The notes under the pieces were generated by a model. The model was given only the letters and a program-made list of their open reading frames with translations. It did no database searches and was not told the origin of the DNA. From positions 1 through 64,000 of the forward strand of contig JAFUBQ010000003.1 of assembly GCA_017460085.1 (NCBI GenBank): 64,000 nucleotides of DNA. The letters run 5' to 3'. Below, piece after piece: positions 7,697-16,431 of the stretch (its first letter is position 1; each line of letters starts with the position of its first letter). Origin of the DNA: Alphaproteobacteria bacterium (GTDB taxonomy: Bacteria; Pseudomonadota; Alphaproteobacteria; RF32; CAG-239). The position numbers were made by a program, and so were the translations under genes.

Positions 7697-9023
7697 CGGT
7701 CCACCCGCCAAACGGATATACAAGGTCTTCATTGTCTTTTTCACTTGATTCGGTTTCTTTTTTGCTTATCTCTGCTATTGGTTTAGAGCTTTCTGCAGTT
7801 TGCATTGCTTCATTGCGCACTGCCGCCAAACGAGCAGCAAAACTGCTTACCGAAAATTCTTTGTCATTGGCATTTTCAACTTTGTCGGCATCATTTATAT
7901 TTGCGCTAAGGTGAGAGTTAAACCCTTGCATAAAATCTTTATTTGCGGTGAGCGGTTCTTCTTTTTTTTCTGTAATTTGTTCCAAATGCGGTTCAAAATT
8001 TTGTTCTTCTTTTACGGCTTTTAAACTTGGTTCACTTATATTATCTTCTTGAAAGCTGTTGTGCAGAGCTTTGAAAAACGGGTCTTGTTCAGCCATAGAA
8101 GGCTCAGGTTCTGCCGATTTACGGCTAAACATTTTGAAACGATCAAAGATAGAAAGTTTAGGACTTTCATCTTCTTGGTCTTCAGCTTCTTCATCACTTT
8201 TATCGACATTCATAATGGTATCTTGTGCTTCAGGTTCAGCCATTGTTGCCAATTTAAGAACCGAAGTATAGTCATTTGTTTTTTCTTTAGCTGCTGAAGA
8301 AGGTTCATTTTCGTGTGTCGTAAAGTTATTTACGCCGGCGGAAAGCGGTGCAATAATGGAATATACCTTACCAAAAACGCCGGTTTCAATCATACGGATA
8401 AATACACGGTCACGGTCGTGTTTTTCTAAGAGTTGCAGTAAATTTTGGTAGCGAGAGCAAAATTCTAAGAGCGAACCTCTAAAAACCTTATCACGACCAA
8501 CTTTTTCACTTACCCACGCGTTAAAAGTGCTGCGGCTTTTACTGGCATCAATAATAGCTTTGCCCAAGGTCCAACGCTCACCGCGGCCAACACGCTGCCA
8601 CAGCTGTTCTAATTGTGATGATGATGCAATATTGCAGCGCTGGATAATTTCGCTTAAAGCCTCATTCATATCATTTATCAGCACCTCAAATTTGTTAATC
8701 ACAAAGCCGTCTTTAATTTCGTGTTCGGCATCAAGCATAACCCGCACCACCAAATCGGTATAATCTTGATTTTTTTGCAGCTGAGTCAGCAATTCCGTCT
8801 GCTTGCGGTTCATTTGTTTGTTGTTGATATATTGGTTAACATAGCCGAAAATCATCCAAACCGTTAGCAAAGGCAAAAAAACAACGCCTAAAAAAGTTAG
8901 CATCATCTCCGGACTTTGCACCCATAAATTTTCCGCCTCTAATTTAGATTGAACATACATCAACGCGTAAATCAGCCAGCTGCATGATGTAAAAAACGCC
9001 AGAAAAAAAGCAAATACCTGCAT
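7674..9023 (-). CDS. Unrecognised membrane protein with long acidic tail
   Basis: The 449-residue protein has two N-terminal membrane segments (about residues 1-22 and 40-64) and a helical middle with conserved-looking WTLGKAIIDASKSRSTFNAW and EFCSRYQNLLQLLEKHDRDR stretches (about 100-225). A long low-complexity tail rich in E, D, K and S follows. The middle domain probably faces the cytoplasm. It overlaps yejA, suggesting co-expression, but no family or role is recognised. The tail composition suggests intrinsic disorder. Confidence 0.75.
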   Translation of the reverse strand: MQVFAFFLAFFTSCSWLIYALMYVQSKLEAENLWVQSPEMMLTFLGVVFLPLLTVWMIFGYVNQYINNKQMNRKQTELLTQLQKNQDYTDLVVRVMLDAEHEIKDGFVINKFEVLINDMNEALSEIIQRCNIASSSQLEQLWQRVGRGERWTLGKAIIDASKSRSTFNAWVSEKVGRDKVFRGSLLEFCSRYQNLLQLLEKHDRDRVFIRMIETGVFGKVYSIIAPLSAGVNNFTTHENEPSSAAKEKTNDYTSVLKLATMAEPEAQDTIMNVDKSDEEAEDQEDESPKLSIFDRFKMFSRKSAEPEPSMAEQDPFFKALHNSFQEDNISEPSLKAVKEEQNFEPHLEQITEKKEEPLTANKDFMQGFNSHLSANINDADKVENANDKEFSVSSFAARLAAVRNEAMQTAESSKPIAEISKKETESSEKDNEDLVYPFGGWTDENNYGK

Positions 9024-9166
9024 AATATTATCCTTATTTATAAAGTTATCTTGCTTGCAGTATATTATAAAGATTTTTGCAAAACTTCAAGATATTTAAT
9101 CTTTACACAATTTTTTGCTGGACATAATATTAAATTTAGGCTACACTGAGCGCAAATCAAACTATT

Positions 9167-9787
9167 ATGCTTATGAAAAAATTATTTATTTTGGTTGCGG
9201 CAACGGTGTTGTTGGCAGCCTGCGAAAAGGATGATTCCGCAGTTGCGGAGAGGTTTTGGTCTGACACAGAAATGTCAACCGGTGCAGATAGCTATGGTGC
9301 AAAAATTACCAAGCTTTATTCGGTGGTAATGCGGCGCGAATTGCCGTTTCCGTTTAAGGCCTATGTGATGGAGCTGAACGGCCAGCGCTATTTCTATATG
9401 ATGCGCTCGCGGTTCAATGCCGATTTACATGTTGGGGATTACATCAGTTTTCAAACTTTTAGTTTTTGCCCCAGCGAAATTTCAGCTATCAACGGCTATG
9501 ACTTAGGTGACGGGACGAATGCTGTGCATAATGACGAAACAAGCGCCGGAAACTATTTGGTGGCTTCAAACCCGATAGAGGCAACGGTGAAAAATATGTT
9601 TGCAATGAAAATTCGCTACACAATCGCCTTTTGGCCGATTGACACGTGGTTCATTGAAACAACCGCCGGCAATTTGATTTACATCAAAAAGAGCAAGCTG
9701 AACATTGACCTAAAGCCAGGTGACGGAATCGTTTACAATGTTTACACTTTGTTTCCAAATGAGGTGTTGGCGTTGAAAAAATTATAA
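9167..9787 (+). CDS. Lipoprotein of unknown function
   Basis: The 206-residue protein starts with a lipoprotein signal (MLMKKLFILVAATVLLAAC; lipobox LAAC with Cys at residue 19). The mature part seems to contain two similar halves: each has a segment about reading a product (NGQRYFYMMRSRFNADLHVGD; NLIYIKKSKLNIDLKPGD) followed by a proline-containing FCP/FPNE stretch. This points to an internal duplication, perhaps two small beta domains. No family is recognised. An intrinsic terminator follows directly. An ATG two codons downstream is an equally good start. Confidence 0.75.
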   Translation: MLMKKLFILVAATVLLAACEKDDSAVAERFWSDTEMSTGADSYGAKITKLYSVVMRRELPFPFKAYVMELNGQRYFYMMRSRFNADLHVGDYISFQTFSFCPSEISAINGYDLGDGTNAVHNDETSAGNYLVASNPIEATVKNMFAMKIRYTIAFWPIDTWFIETTAGNLIYIKKSKLNIDLKPGDGIVYNVYTLFPNEVLALKKL

Positions 9788-9793
9788 AAAGAG

Positions 9794-9829
9794 CAGCTCT
9801 CTCGGTTAATTCCGGCAGAGCTGTTTTTT
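9794..9829 (+). terminator. Intrinsic terminator after the lipoprotein gene
   Basis: A 7-bp stem CAGCTCT/AGAGCTG (9794-9800 with 9817-9823) is followed by six T. It sits between two convergent genes. Confidence 0.75.
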
Positions 9830-9842
9830 ATATGTGCGTTTT

Positions 9843-10643
9843 TTATTTATGCTGTTCGAAGAATAAAAGAGCAGCTCCGATTAAACCGGCATTATTTTCT
9901 GCCATAGCAGGCATTACCAAAGGTGTGTTATGGCGAAAAGTTTTTTTAAGTTCGGCATTTAGGCTTTTATAATCAACAATTTTAGCTAGACTTCCGGAAA
10001 GAGCAATTGCTTCCACATCTAAAATTTGATTAAGCAATATCAAAGATTGTTGCAAATTTTTCAGCCACGTTAAGTATGTTTGTTGAGCAGTTTCATGCCC
10101 TTTTTGCGCCAATTCATAAAGCACAAAGCAATCACTTTCATCTAAGCCGGCTTGCTGGGCTAATTTTGCTAATTCTCTGCCCGAAGCGGCAAATGCAACT
10201 TCGCCGGCGGCACCGCATTTGCCATAATATAATGCGCCATTTAAAATCAGGCCGCAACCGACATCAGTGCCAAGGGTTAATAGAGCGCAATGGCTATAAT
10301 TTTGCAAAGAGCCTGATTTATATTCAGCCCACGTGGCAGCATTTGCATCATTTTCAAGCAAACATGGTAATCCGCTTAATTCAGAAAAATTTATATCTTC
10401 GTATCCAGCCGGTAAATTGTTCGGCTTACCGCATAGTTTGTTATTATAAACCACGCCTGCGGTGGCAACCGCTAAACCTTCCGGCTTATATTTATTTGCT
10501 GCAGACTCTATAATTGCGGCAATGTCTGATTTGTTGCTTGGAGTGATAATTTTGGTGACTTCTGTTGAAAAATTACCTTTTTTGTTAACCACGGCATAAG
10601 ATACTTTGCTGCCGCCTATATCAAAAGCTAAAATATTTTCCAT
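9843..10643 (-). CDS. ROK-family sugar kinase
   Basis: This 266-residue actin-fold kinase has the phosphate loops DIGGSKVSYA (residues 8-17) and LGTDVGCG, and the catalytic ENDANAATWAEY with its aspartate. ROK kinases phosphorylate glucose, fructose, N-acetylglucosamine or N-acetylmannosamine with ATP. The usual zinc-binding CxCGxxGC motif is absent (the equivalent region reads YGKCGAAGEVAF), so substrate cannot be assigned and the protein is at the short end of the family. No sugar genes flank it. The start has no strong alternative. Confidence 0.82.
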   Translation of the reverse strand: MENILAFDIGGSKVSYAVVNKKGNFSTEVTKIITPSNKSDIAAIIESAANKYKPEGLAVATAGVVYNNKLCGKPNNLPAGYEDINFSELSGLPCLLENDANAATWAEYKSGSLQNYSHCALLTLGTDVGCGLILNGALYYGKCGAAGEVAFAASGRELAKLAQQAGLDESDCFVLYELAQKGHETAQQTYLTWLKNLQQSLILLNQILDVEAIALSGSLAKIVDYKSLNAELKKTFRHNTPLVMPAMAENNAGLIGAALLFFEQHK

Positions 10644-10702
10644 ATATTGCCTCGCGGGTAAAAGTTTTTATTGTATTAGCATATAAAAAAAATGGTTTGC
10701 CG

Positions 10703-11065
10703 TCAAGATAAACCATATACAGAAGTATAAATAGCCAGCGAGCTACCGGTGTAGCAAACGGCATTACCGTGAACATATGTCACAGACTTATCAATTGGAA
10801 CTACCACGTTAATAGGATAGTCATAGTCTTTTATGGTACAGAACTCAGCGGCAGACAGGCTGACGAATCCCAAAATTTTGCCTCTGTGAGAAGACGAACA
10901 ACACCAGCCGACGCTAACACTGTTATGCCCAAATACACAAGGCACACAATTTACTTTGCAGCCAAAAAATTTTTCAGCGGCAGTTTTCACTTGGTGCCGT
11001 TCTAAAAGCCACGGCTTAATCTCTACTTTGTCGCCAAGACTGGTGACGTAAAAAACTTTATTCAT
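10703..11065 (-). CDS. Small cysteine-rich hypothetical protein
   Basis: The 120-residue protein has no signal peptide and seven cysteines, including CKVNCVPC and a CC pair. No family is recognised. Support is only the intact frame on the minus strand; a shorter opposing frame exists at 10769-11005 and is judged a shadow. There is no clear Shine-Dalgarno sequence. It faces the next gene across an AT-rich spacer of 121 bases that could hold promoters for both. Confidence 0.5.
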   Translation of the reverse strand: MNKVFYVTSLGDKVEIKPWLLERHQVKTAAEKFFGCKVNCVPCVFGHNSVSVGWCCSSSHRGKILGFVSLSAAEFCTIKDYDYPINVVVPIDKSVTYVHGNAVCYTGSSLAIYTSVYGLS

Positions 11066-11186
11066 AATTATATTAAATTAAAATGTAACTGCTATAAACA
11101 TACATAGATACAATCTAAAAATCAAGACATTTTTTCTTGACGAAAAATAAAAAATATTTTATAAAAAAGTACAATTAATTATAATT

Positions 11187-11630
11187 ATGTTAAACCAAAA
11201 ACAGGAAGGAATTATTAAAATTGTCGGGCAAGTGTTCGACATTGTTTATGCTGAAACATCGGCAACGCTGTGTTTGCACTATACGGAAGTATATGCTAAG
11301 GCGATTGAAGATGAAAAGTTCTCGCTGAAAAAGAACTCTGCCCGCGGTTCTAAAGTAGAGTTTGTATACTCCGGACCGGTATCTCTGAGTAATACGGAAG
11401 CGCATAAGTTTGGCTTTGGTGCCGATGATGTGTTGGGCATTGGGGGATATGGTGCAGAAATTGCCAACCTTCGCCTCGGGCACAATATCGAGGCCTATAT
11501 TCACTGGCGTTTGGTCGAAAGTTGCGGTGATTATCGACATTACGTAATTCAGCATTTGGTGATTGTGGACCATTGTCCAACGCCGGAAAAGGCGGAAGAT
11601 TTGGTTGAACGAATGCTGCAAAATGCATAG
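11187..11630 (+). CDS. Hypothetical cytoplasmic protein
   Basis: The 147-residue protein has no membrane segment or signal. It has a mixed alpha/beta look with GIGGYGAEIANLRLGHNIEAY in the middle and a helical C-terminus (TPEKAEDLVERMLQ). No family is recognised. It has no evident Shine-Dalgarno sequence but is followed by a strong intrinsic terminator, which supports it as a real gene. Several overlapping minus-strand frames are judged shadows. Confidence 0.55.
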   Translation: MLNQKQEGIIKIVGQVFDIVYAETSATLCLHYTEVYAKAIEDEKFSLKKNSARGSKVEFVYSGPVSLSNTEAHKFGFGADDVLGIGGYGAEIANLRLGHNIEAYIHWRLVESCGDYRHYVIQHLVIVDHCPTPEKAEDLVERMLQNA

Positions 11631-11637
11631 AAATAAA

Positions 11638-11678
11638 CAAAGAGTGTTAGGCGAAAAACCTGACGCTCTTTGTTTTTT
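11638..11678 (+). terminator. Intrinsic terminator
   Basis: A long stem (11638-11651 with 11659-11672, one or two mismatches) closes a small loop and is followed by TTTTTT. It ends the 147-residue gene. Confidence 0.8.
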
Positions 11679-11744
11679 ACGATTGACAAATGCGGGATAT
11701 TGTTATATTTTAGCCTAAATTTTATATTATAAAAATTTATTATT

Positions 11745-12041
11745 ATGAAACAGAATGTTATACAAGAACAAAGACAAAAGCAGCAAATTGAAAGAGCGGA
11801 AAGCCGTTTGCAAATGATTAATTTTATCATTATAGCAACGTTTTTTTGTTGCGGATGTTTTATTACAGCTTTATGTTTGGCAACTTTTAGTGTGTATAGC
11901 TGGAATTTTTATCTGAGTGGTAAAAGTAGTGGTGATGATGCTAAGGCAGATAATTCTGAAGTTTGGTCAGGCATTAAAGCTATGCTGAAAAGTTGGATGT
12001 GGTTGCTTGCAGTGCTTTATTTGTTGTGGTGTTGCAGTTAG
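11745..12041 (+). CDS. Small two-span membrane protein
   Basis: The 98-residue protein has a charged, Gln-rich N-terminal helix (residues 1-22), a membrane segment of about residues 25-52, a short polar loop (GKSSGDDAKADNSE) and a second segment (about 77-97). No family is recognised. There is no Shine-Dalgarno sequence upstream, as for several small genes here. An intrinsic terminator follows 25 bases after the stop. Confidence 0.55.
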   Translation: MKQNVIQEQRQKQQIERAESRLQMINFIIIATFFCCGCFITALCLATFSVYSWNFYLSGKSSGDDAKADNSEVWSGIKAMLKSWMWLLAVLYLLWCCS

Positions 12042-12066
12042 GCACAGGAATTTTAATAAAAAACGA

Positions 12067-12095
12067 AACCGTCGGTTGATGCCGGCGGTTTTGTT
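12067..12095. terminator. Intrinsic terminator shared by convergent genes
   Basis: A 9-bp stem AACCGTCGG/CCGGCGGTT (one G-T pair; 12067-12075 with 12082-12090) is followed by TTGTTT on the plus strand and preceded by an A-run that gives a T-run on the minus strand. Confidence 0.75.
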
Positions 12096-12112
12096 TGATT
12101 CTACGCAATATT

Positions 12113-12823
12113 TTAGTCTTCCAAAAAATAGTCCACAGTAGAAACAACTCTAACTTTTTTATTGATTAACGATGGTTCATATGCATTCGGGTCATCACGC
12201 GGCAAAATTGAAAATACACCCTGATTGGCATTGCGAATTTTACCGACCTTACTATTACTGTTGCGAGCAAATTCATCGGCGGCTTGACGCGCATTTTCGG
12301 TTGCCGCTTTCAGCATTTGCGGTTTAACTTCATTCAGTTTGGTAAAGAAGTAGTTAGCAGTTTGGTTTTCAAACACAATGTTTTGTTTAATCAGCTCATT
12401 TGTGGCAGATAAAGCTGCTTCAACCGAATCTACTTTTGAAGTGCGCACACTTATGGTTTGGCTTAATATAAAACGCGAAGCAACGGCAGCATTGTTATCG
12501 CGATACGGATTAGCCATAAGGTCGTTGGTTTCTACCGGACCAAAGTTGATTTCTTCTTTTGTAAAACCTTGTTTTTGCAAAAAAGCAGATGTTTGATTTG
12601 CTTGAGTTTGCAAAGTTTGCTGAACTTCTTGCAAAACGTTGCCGTTAACAACTATTTTTAAATTCCAAATTGCTAAATCTGCCTTAACATCTTGTTCAGC
12701 CAAACCTTTAACAATAACCGAGCGGTTTTCCATATGAGTTTGCCGATAAAAATAGCCCGGAAAAAATCCGCCGCATACCACGCCGGCTGCTAAAATAAAC
12801 GCCGGTAAAATTTTAATTTCCAT
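12113..12823 (-). CDS. SIMPL-domain (DUF541) envelope protein
   Basis: After a membrane/signal segment (PAFILAAGVVCGGFFPGYF) the protein has the SIMPL/DUF541 fold: SVIVKGLAEQDVKADLAIW, then NFGPVETNDL and a C-terminal NKKVRVVSTVDYFL. Family members such as YggE are periplasmic or membrane-anchored; their role, often tied to stress, is poorly defined. The frame stays open to 13084, but the ATG at 12823 is chosen because AAAGGA lies just upstream and the membrane segment follows at once. That gives about 236 residues. It is divergent from the next gene. Confidence 0.82.
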   Translation of the reverse strand: MEIKILPAFILAAGVVCGGFFPGYFYRQTHMENRSVIVKGLAEQDVKADLAIWNLKIVVNGNVLQEVQQTLQTQANQTSAFLQKQGFTKEEINFGPVETNDLMANPYRDNNAAVASRFILSQTISVRTSKVDSVEAALSATNELIKQNIVFENQTANYFFTKLNEVKPQMLKAATENARQAADEFARNSNSKVGKIRNANQGVFSILPRDDPNAYEPSLINKKVRVVSTVDYFLED

Positions 12824-12916
12824 TACTTTTCCTTTCATAAAAATAAAGTTTGTTTGACAATAAGCATATTTATTGCTAAAAATATTTTCAAGTAAAAAAT
12901 TGTATTTTAGTAAAAA

Positions 12917-13264
12917 ATGGAACAAGTAGAAGGAAAATTGGAGGTTTTTTCGGCAATTTTGTTGCAGCAATATATTCGCTTGCAAACTGCGGCGGCATAT
13001 TATCGTGCGCAAAAAAATATGGTAGCGGCAAAATTTAAATTGTCGCCGGATGTTTATGCAAAAATGTGTGCAGAGCCGTTGCAAACCTCTCTTTTGGGCT
13101 TACAGCTTGTGTATGAAGAAAATGCGCAAATTTTAACGGTAACTCCCGATGAAGAATTTTTGCAAGAATTTGAGAACAACATTATGCGTGATGTGGCACT
13201 GCAATATGCCGACACATATAATGAGCGCTATGCTGCATTTATATCTTTTGCGGGAATTGTTTAA
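12917..13264 (+). CDS. Small hypothetical protein
   Basis: The 115-residue, mostly helical, soluble protein opens MEQVEGKLEVFSAILLQQYI and has a hydrophobic C-terminus. No family is recognised. It lies 93 bases from the divergent SIMPL gene and 87 bases before the ApaG-like gene, in the same direction as the latter. Confidence 0.55.
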   Translation: MEQVEGKLEVFSAILLQQYIRLQTAAAYYRAQKNMVAAKFKLSPDVYAKMCAEPLQTSLLGLQLVYEENAQILTVTPDEEFLQEFENNIMRDVALQYADTYNERYAAFISFAGIV

Positions 13265-13351
13265 TTTAAATATATGCAGAATCTTGTGCATAAGTCGGCG
13301 GATAAGTTAAGAATCAGCTTGCATATTTTAAATGGTTAATGAATCCTTAAT

Positions 13352-13789
13352 ATGCAAAAAGAAAGGGATTCGCTGATGTGGCAAGATGATATGGAAAGCG
13401 CTATGGCGCAAACGGGAGATATTTTTGTTTCGGCTTTTCAAGAGCAGCTTGATGCTGATGACGTGAATAATAGCTATTTGTGGGCATTTTGTTTGCGAGT
13501 TGAAAATAATTCTGAAAAAAAAATCCGATTATTGAAAAAAGATTTCTGCATTACAGATAATTGCGGTCACAGCTATTTTATTAACGGCGAAGGTTTTCAT
13601 GGAGAATTGCCTGATTTAGAACCGGGCGAATGTTTTGAGTTTGAGGACACAATAGGGCTGAATTCCGCAGCGGCGGTACTATATGGAACATGTGCCGCGC
13701 AAACGGTTGATGGAACCGAAATTAAAATAAAGCTGCCGATTGTGCAATTAGCAGCCTTAGAAACTACTTCGTATTTTAACTATAATTAA
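13352..13789 (+). CDS. apaG: ApaG-domain (DUF525) protein
   Basis: The 145-residue protein matches ApaG across most of its length. It has the opening strand (IFVSAFQEQLD), the YLWAFCLRVENNS strand, ITDNCGHSYFINGEGFHGE and the LEPGECFEF segment that form the immunoglobulin-like fold. The biochemical role of ApaG is uncertain; in E. coli its gene lies in an operon with ksgA and apaH, but neither is here. There are about 20 extra N-terminal residues relative to the family core, so a slightly later start is possible. It overlaps the convergent lipoprotein gene by 4 bases. Confidence 0.72.
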   Translation: MQKERDSLMWQDDMESAMAQTGDIFVSAFQEQLDADDVNNSYLWAFCLRVENNSEKKIRLLKKDFCITDNCGHSYFINGEGFHGELPDLEPGECFEFEDTIGLNSAAAVLYGTCAAQTVDGTEIKIKLPIVQLAALETTSYFNYN

Positions 13790-14394
13790 AACTGAGTGAT
13801 GCTGTTATCATCTTTGATGTACATATTTAAATAGCGATGGACATTTAAATCCATATGTTCATCAAACGATTGGAACAGTTTAACCACCATTTCATTCCAA
13901 TATTTTTCTTTGTCTTCAATGCTTGTATCAAACGGAATAGTTAAGTCACGATAGGCTTCAACGGAAGTTTGAGCCGAAGATTTATTATCAACAACCCGCA
14001 ACACAACAGTTAAATTTGCATGATAGCGCAAACCGTTCTTTTGCAACAACTGCTCTGCTTTAACCTCGTTTTCTGTTACACTGGCGTCTTTAATAATAAA
14101 TTCTGCCGTGCGGTTAGATGCAAAATCGGCTGCCTCTAAGCGTTCTTTAGCCCAAGTTCTTGCCGTGCGCTCAATAGAAACCGGAAACAGATGTTCAACA
14201 TTAGGTCGGGTGAAAGAAGGGGTAAATTCTGACTTAATATCTATTGTTTTAACCATAAGTGGAATTGGTTTTTTATTATCAAAATGCAAATCGCTGTATC
14301 GAGCAGGTGCAGCTTCGTCATTATTCATTGTTGCGCAAGCGCTGAACATTAAAACCGCCGCGGCTGCACAAAGAGTTTTAAGAATATTTTTCAT
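13786..14394 (-). CDS. Lipoprotein of unknown function
   Basis: The 202-residue protein has a lipoprotein signal with lipobox FSAC (Cys at residue 20), followed by an acidic linker and an alpha/beta mature domain. The pattern, including a stretch about conserved aromatic residues (ERTARTWAKERLEAAD) and a C-terminal helical part ending in HMDLNVHRYLN, resembles outer-membrane lipoproteins thought to assist assembly, but I do not recognise the family. It stands alone, convergent with the ApaG-like gene. Confidence 0.72.
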   Translation of the reverse strand: MKNILKTLCAAAAVLMFSACATMNNDEAAPARYSDLHFDNKKPIPLMVKTIDIKSEFTPSFTRPNVEHLFPVSIERTARTWAKERLEAADFASNRTAEFIIKDASVTENEVKAEQLLQKNGLRYHANLTVVLRVVDNKSSAQTSVEAYRDLTIPFDTSIEDKEKYWNEMVVKLFQSFDEHMDLNVHRYLNMYIKDDNSITQF

Positions 14395-14487
14395 GGTTTA
14401 ACCCTTTTGTTATAAGTTAATTTTGTTTGAGCTTAAAATGTAAACATTAAGATATATTTAATTTTTTATTTTTCGATATTTAAACCT

Positions 14488-14525
14488 AAAAAAACGGCGA
14501 TTCTAAAAATCACCGTTTCTTGTTT
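14488..14525 (-). terminator. Intrinsic terminator of the RH/Q-rich secreted protein
   Basis: Read on the minus strand, an AACGG(T)GATT/AATC(G)CCGTT stem with one mismatch is followed by a run of T. It lies just beyond the stop at 14527. Confidence 0.7.
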
Positions 14526-14526
14526 T

Positions 14527-14934
14527 TTATTCTACCGCAGACGAATCGGTCACTTGCTGTTGTTGGTCAACAAGAATGACAATATCGCCGCGTTTGATTA
14601 AATAATTCAGCACTACCGCTTGTCCTTCGGTGCGCGGCGTTGTTGTGTATACAACACGAGGCTGCTGCACGATAACGCGCGGTTGGCGCAGAAATATTAC
14701 ATTTGAACCCCAGCCGCCACCGTAATATACGGGGCCGATACGCAGGTTAACGTTGCCATATTGCCGGACAACAATCCGCGGAGGGTGGTTTACAATAACA
14801 CGCTGACGGTGCATTACACCGTAGCCGTTATGATGATACACCGGCCGGCGCGGAGGCGGGGGCATTCTGTGCCATTGTGCAAACATTGAGCTTGCAAAGG
14901 CACACAAAATCAAGGACAATAATAAATTTTTCAT
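14527..14934 (-). CDS. Secreted Arg/Pro/Val-rich protein
   Basis: The 135-residue protein has a clear signal peptide (MKNLLLSLILCAFASSMFA) and a basic, low-complexity mature part with MPPPPRRP and alternating RVIV, RIVV and VIVQ strands, then a more ordered C-terminus (VVLNYLIKRGDIVILVDQQ). It resembles small periplasmic or surface proteins of unknown role. The start is taken at the ATG at 14934 rather than the GTG two codons before. The compositional bias makes homology judgement unreliable. Confidence 0.6.
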   Translation of the reverse strand: MKNLLLSLILCAFASSMFAQWHRMPPPPRRPVYHHNGYGVMHRQRVIVNHPPRIVVRQYGNVNLRIGPVYYGGGWGSNVIFLRQPRVIVQQPRVVYTTTPRTEGQAVVLNYLIKRGDIVILVDQQQQVTDSSAVE

Positions 14935-15118
14935 AGGCACAATTATTTGTTTGTAAATACAAAGTAGCCGAATTTGTATTATTTGTCAATGTAAAACATT
15001 TATAAAGGCGTAAAAATATTTTACATATGGTTGAATGGGCAAAATATTTCTGCTTTTCATTTGACAATGATTTAACGGCAATATATAAAAAAATAAACTT
15101 CTGAAAAAAGGGAAAAAA

Positions 15119-16060
15119 ATGCGTCATAAAAAAGCAGATGATGTAAGCGGTTGGCTGGTTGTTGACAAGCCGTGCGGAATTGGTTCGACTACTGTGGTGG
15201 GAAAAACACGGTGGCTGATGCATGCCAACAAAAACGGGCATACCGGCACGCTGGACCCGTTTGCCAGCGGGGTTTTGCCGATTGCGTTTGGTGAAGCAAC
15301 AAAATTAGTTCCGTTTGTGACTGACGGCAAAAAAGAATATGAATTTGTGCTGAAATTCGGCGAGCAAACCTCCACCGACGATACTGAAGGTGAAGTAGTG
15401 GCACGCTCAGATAAAATTCCGACACATGATGAAATTATGGCGGTGTTGCCGAATTTTATGGGACGCATTAAGCAAGTGCCGCCGATTTATTCGGCTATCA
15501 AAATTAACGGACAGCAGGCATATAAATTGGCGCGGCGCGGACAAGAGGTGGAGATGCCGGCGCGCGAAGTTGAAATTTATGCTTTGGAACTTTTGGAAGA
15601 ATATGCCGATAGTGCTAAATTTCGGGTAGAATGTTCAAAGGGAACGTATGTGCGCACGTTAGGCAAAGATTTAGCCTTAAAACTTGGAACTGTTGGGCAT
15701 TTGACGGCACTAAGACGCACAAAATGCGGAATTTTTACTCTTAAAGATACGATTTTACTGGATTATTTGGAAAAAATGGAGTATGTAGAAGAACGACGAA
15801 AGTCTCTTTTGCCGATGGAAACATCTCTGCGCGACATCGCGGAAATTGCTGTTTCGGCAGAAGATGCTCTTAAGCTAATGCACGGACAGAGCCTATCGCC
15901 AAAGGGTTTTGCGGTTTTACCGGAAACAAATTTGGCTGCGGCGAAGTTTGAAAATTGCTTAATTGCTTTGGTGCGAATCGATGAACGAAAAATTACACCG
16001 TTTCGCGTGTTTAACTTAAATAATTTGAAAAAGGAAACAAAAGATGTCGATAACAAATGA
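15119..16060 (+). CDS. truB: tRNA pseudouridine-55 synthase
   Basis: TruB makes the universal pseudouridine 55 in the T-loop of tRNA. The catalytic motif [15 protein letters not shown] is present with its aspartate at residue 46, as are [14 protein letters not shown] and SKGTYVRTL, and a C-terminal PUA-like extension. The length of 313 residues is typical. An AGGGA lies before the ATG. The gene overlaps rpsO by 17 bases, so translation of the two is probably coupled; truB-rpsO-pnp order is a conserved arrangement. Confidence 0.95.
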   Translation: MRHKKADDVSGWLVVDKPCGIGSTTVVGKTRWLMHANKNGHTGTLDPFASGVLPIAFGEATKLVPFVTDGKKEYEFVLKFGEQTSTDDTEGEVVARSDKIPTHDEIMAVLPNFMGRIKQVPPIYSAIKINGQQAYKLARRGQEVEMPAREVEIYALELLEEYADSAKFRVECSKGTYVRTLGKDLALKLGTVGHLTALRRTKCGIFTLKDTILLDYLEKMEYVEERRKSLLPMETSLRDIAEIAVSAEDALKLMHGQSLSPKGFAVLPETNLAAAKFENCLIALVRIDERKITPFRVFNLNNLKKETKDVDNK

Positions 16061-16313
16061 AATTAAAAAAGAAATTGTTGCAAAATATGGTAACTCTGCC
16101 AACGACACCGGTTCTCCGGAAGTGCAAATTGCCATTTGGACATATAGAATTAACGCTTTGATTGAACACTTCAATGTTCATAAAAAAGATTTACACTCTC
16201 GTTTAGGTTTGATGAAGATGGTTAGCCGTCGTCGTCACTTGCTCGACCACTTAAAGAGCACCAGCGAAGAAAGATATCAGGCAATTGTGAAAAAGCTTGA
16301 TTTGCGTAAGTAA
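16044..16313 (+). CDS. rpsO: 30S ribosomal protein S15
   Basis: The 89-residue protein is full length, with the S15 hallmarks [27 protein letters not shown] and [12 protein letters not shown]. It binds the central domain of 16S rRNA during small-subunit assembly. It starts inside the end of truB and is followed by a structured spacer before pnp. Confidence 0.97.
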   Translation: MSITNEIKKEIVAKYGNSANDTGSPEVQIAIWTYRINALIEHFNVHKKDLHSRLGLMKMVSRRRHLLDHLKSTSEERYQAIVKKLDLRK

Positions 16314-16320
16314 AGTAAAA

Positions 16321-16375
16321 CGGGGCGGCGGCAATGGTGCGGTTGCCCCGTAAAAATCCTGTTTAAAAAAACAGG
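16321..16375 (+). promoter_or_regulatory. Structured rpsO-pnp spacer
   Basis: Two hairpins lie between rpsO and pnp: CGGGGC/GCCCCG (16321-16326 with 16345-16350) and CCTGTTT/AAACAGG (16358-16364 with 16369-16375). In E. coli the equivalent spacer holds the RNase III-cut hairpin through which PNPase represses its own synthesis, and the rpsO terminator. A similar autoregulatory role is inferred here from position and structure only. Confidence 0.5.
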
Positions 16376-16386
16376 TGAGGAAAAAG

Positions 16387-16431
16387 ATGTATGGAAAAGA
16401 AGAATTTTTTAGAAAGGAAAGAAATTTATGA
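16387..16431 (+). CDS. Possible 14-residue leader ORF before pnp
   Basis: An ATG at 16387 has GTGAGG 6 bases upstream. It opens a 14-codon frame ([14 protein letters not shown]) that ends in TGA overlapping the pnp ATG by the ATGA arrangement. This is compatible with a leader peptide translationally coupled to pnp. The length is short enough for chance, so confidence is low. Confidence 0.25.
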   Translation: MYGKEEFFRKERNL

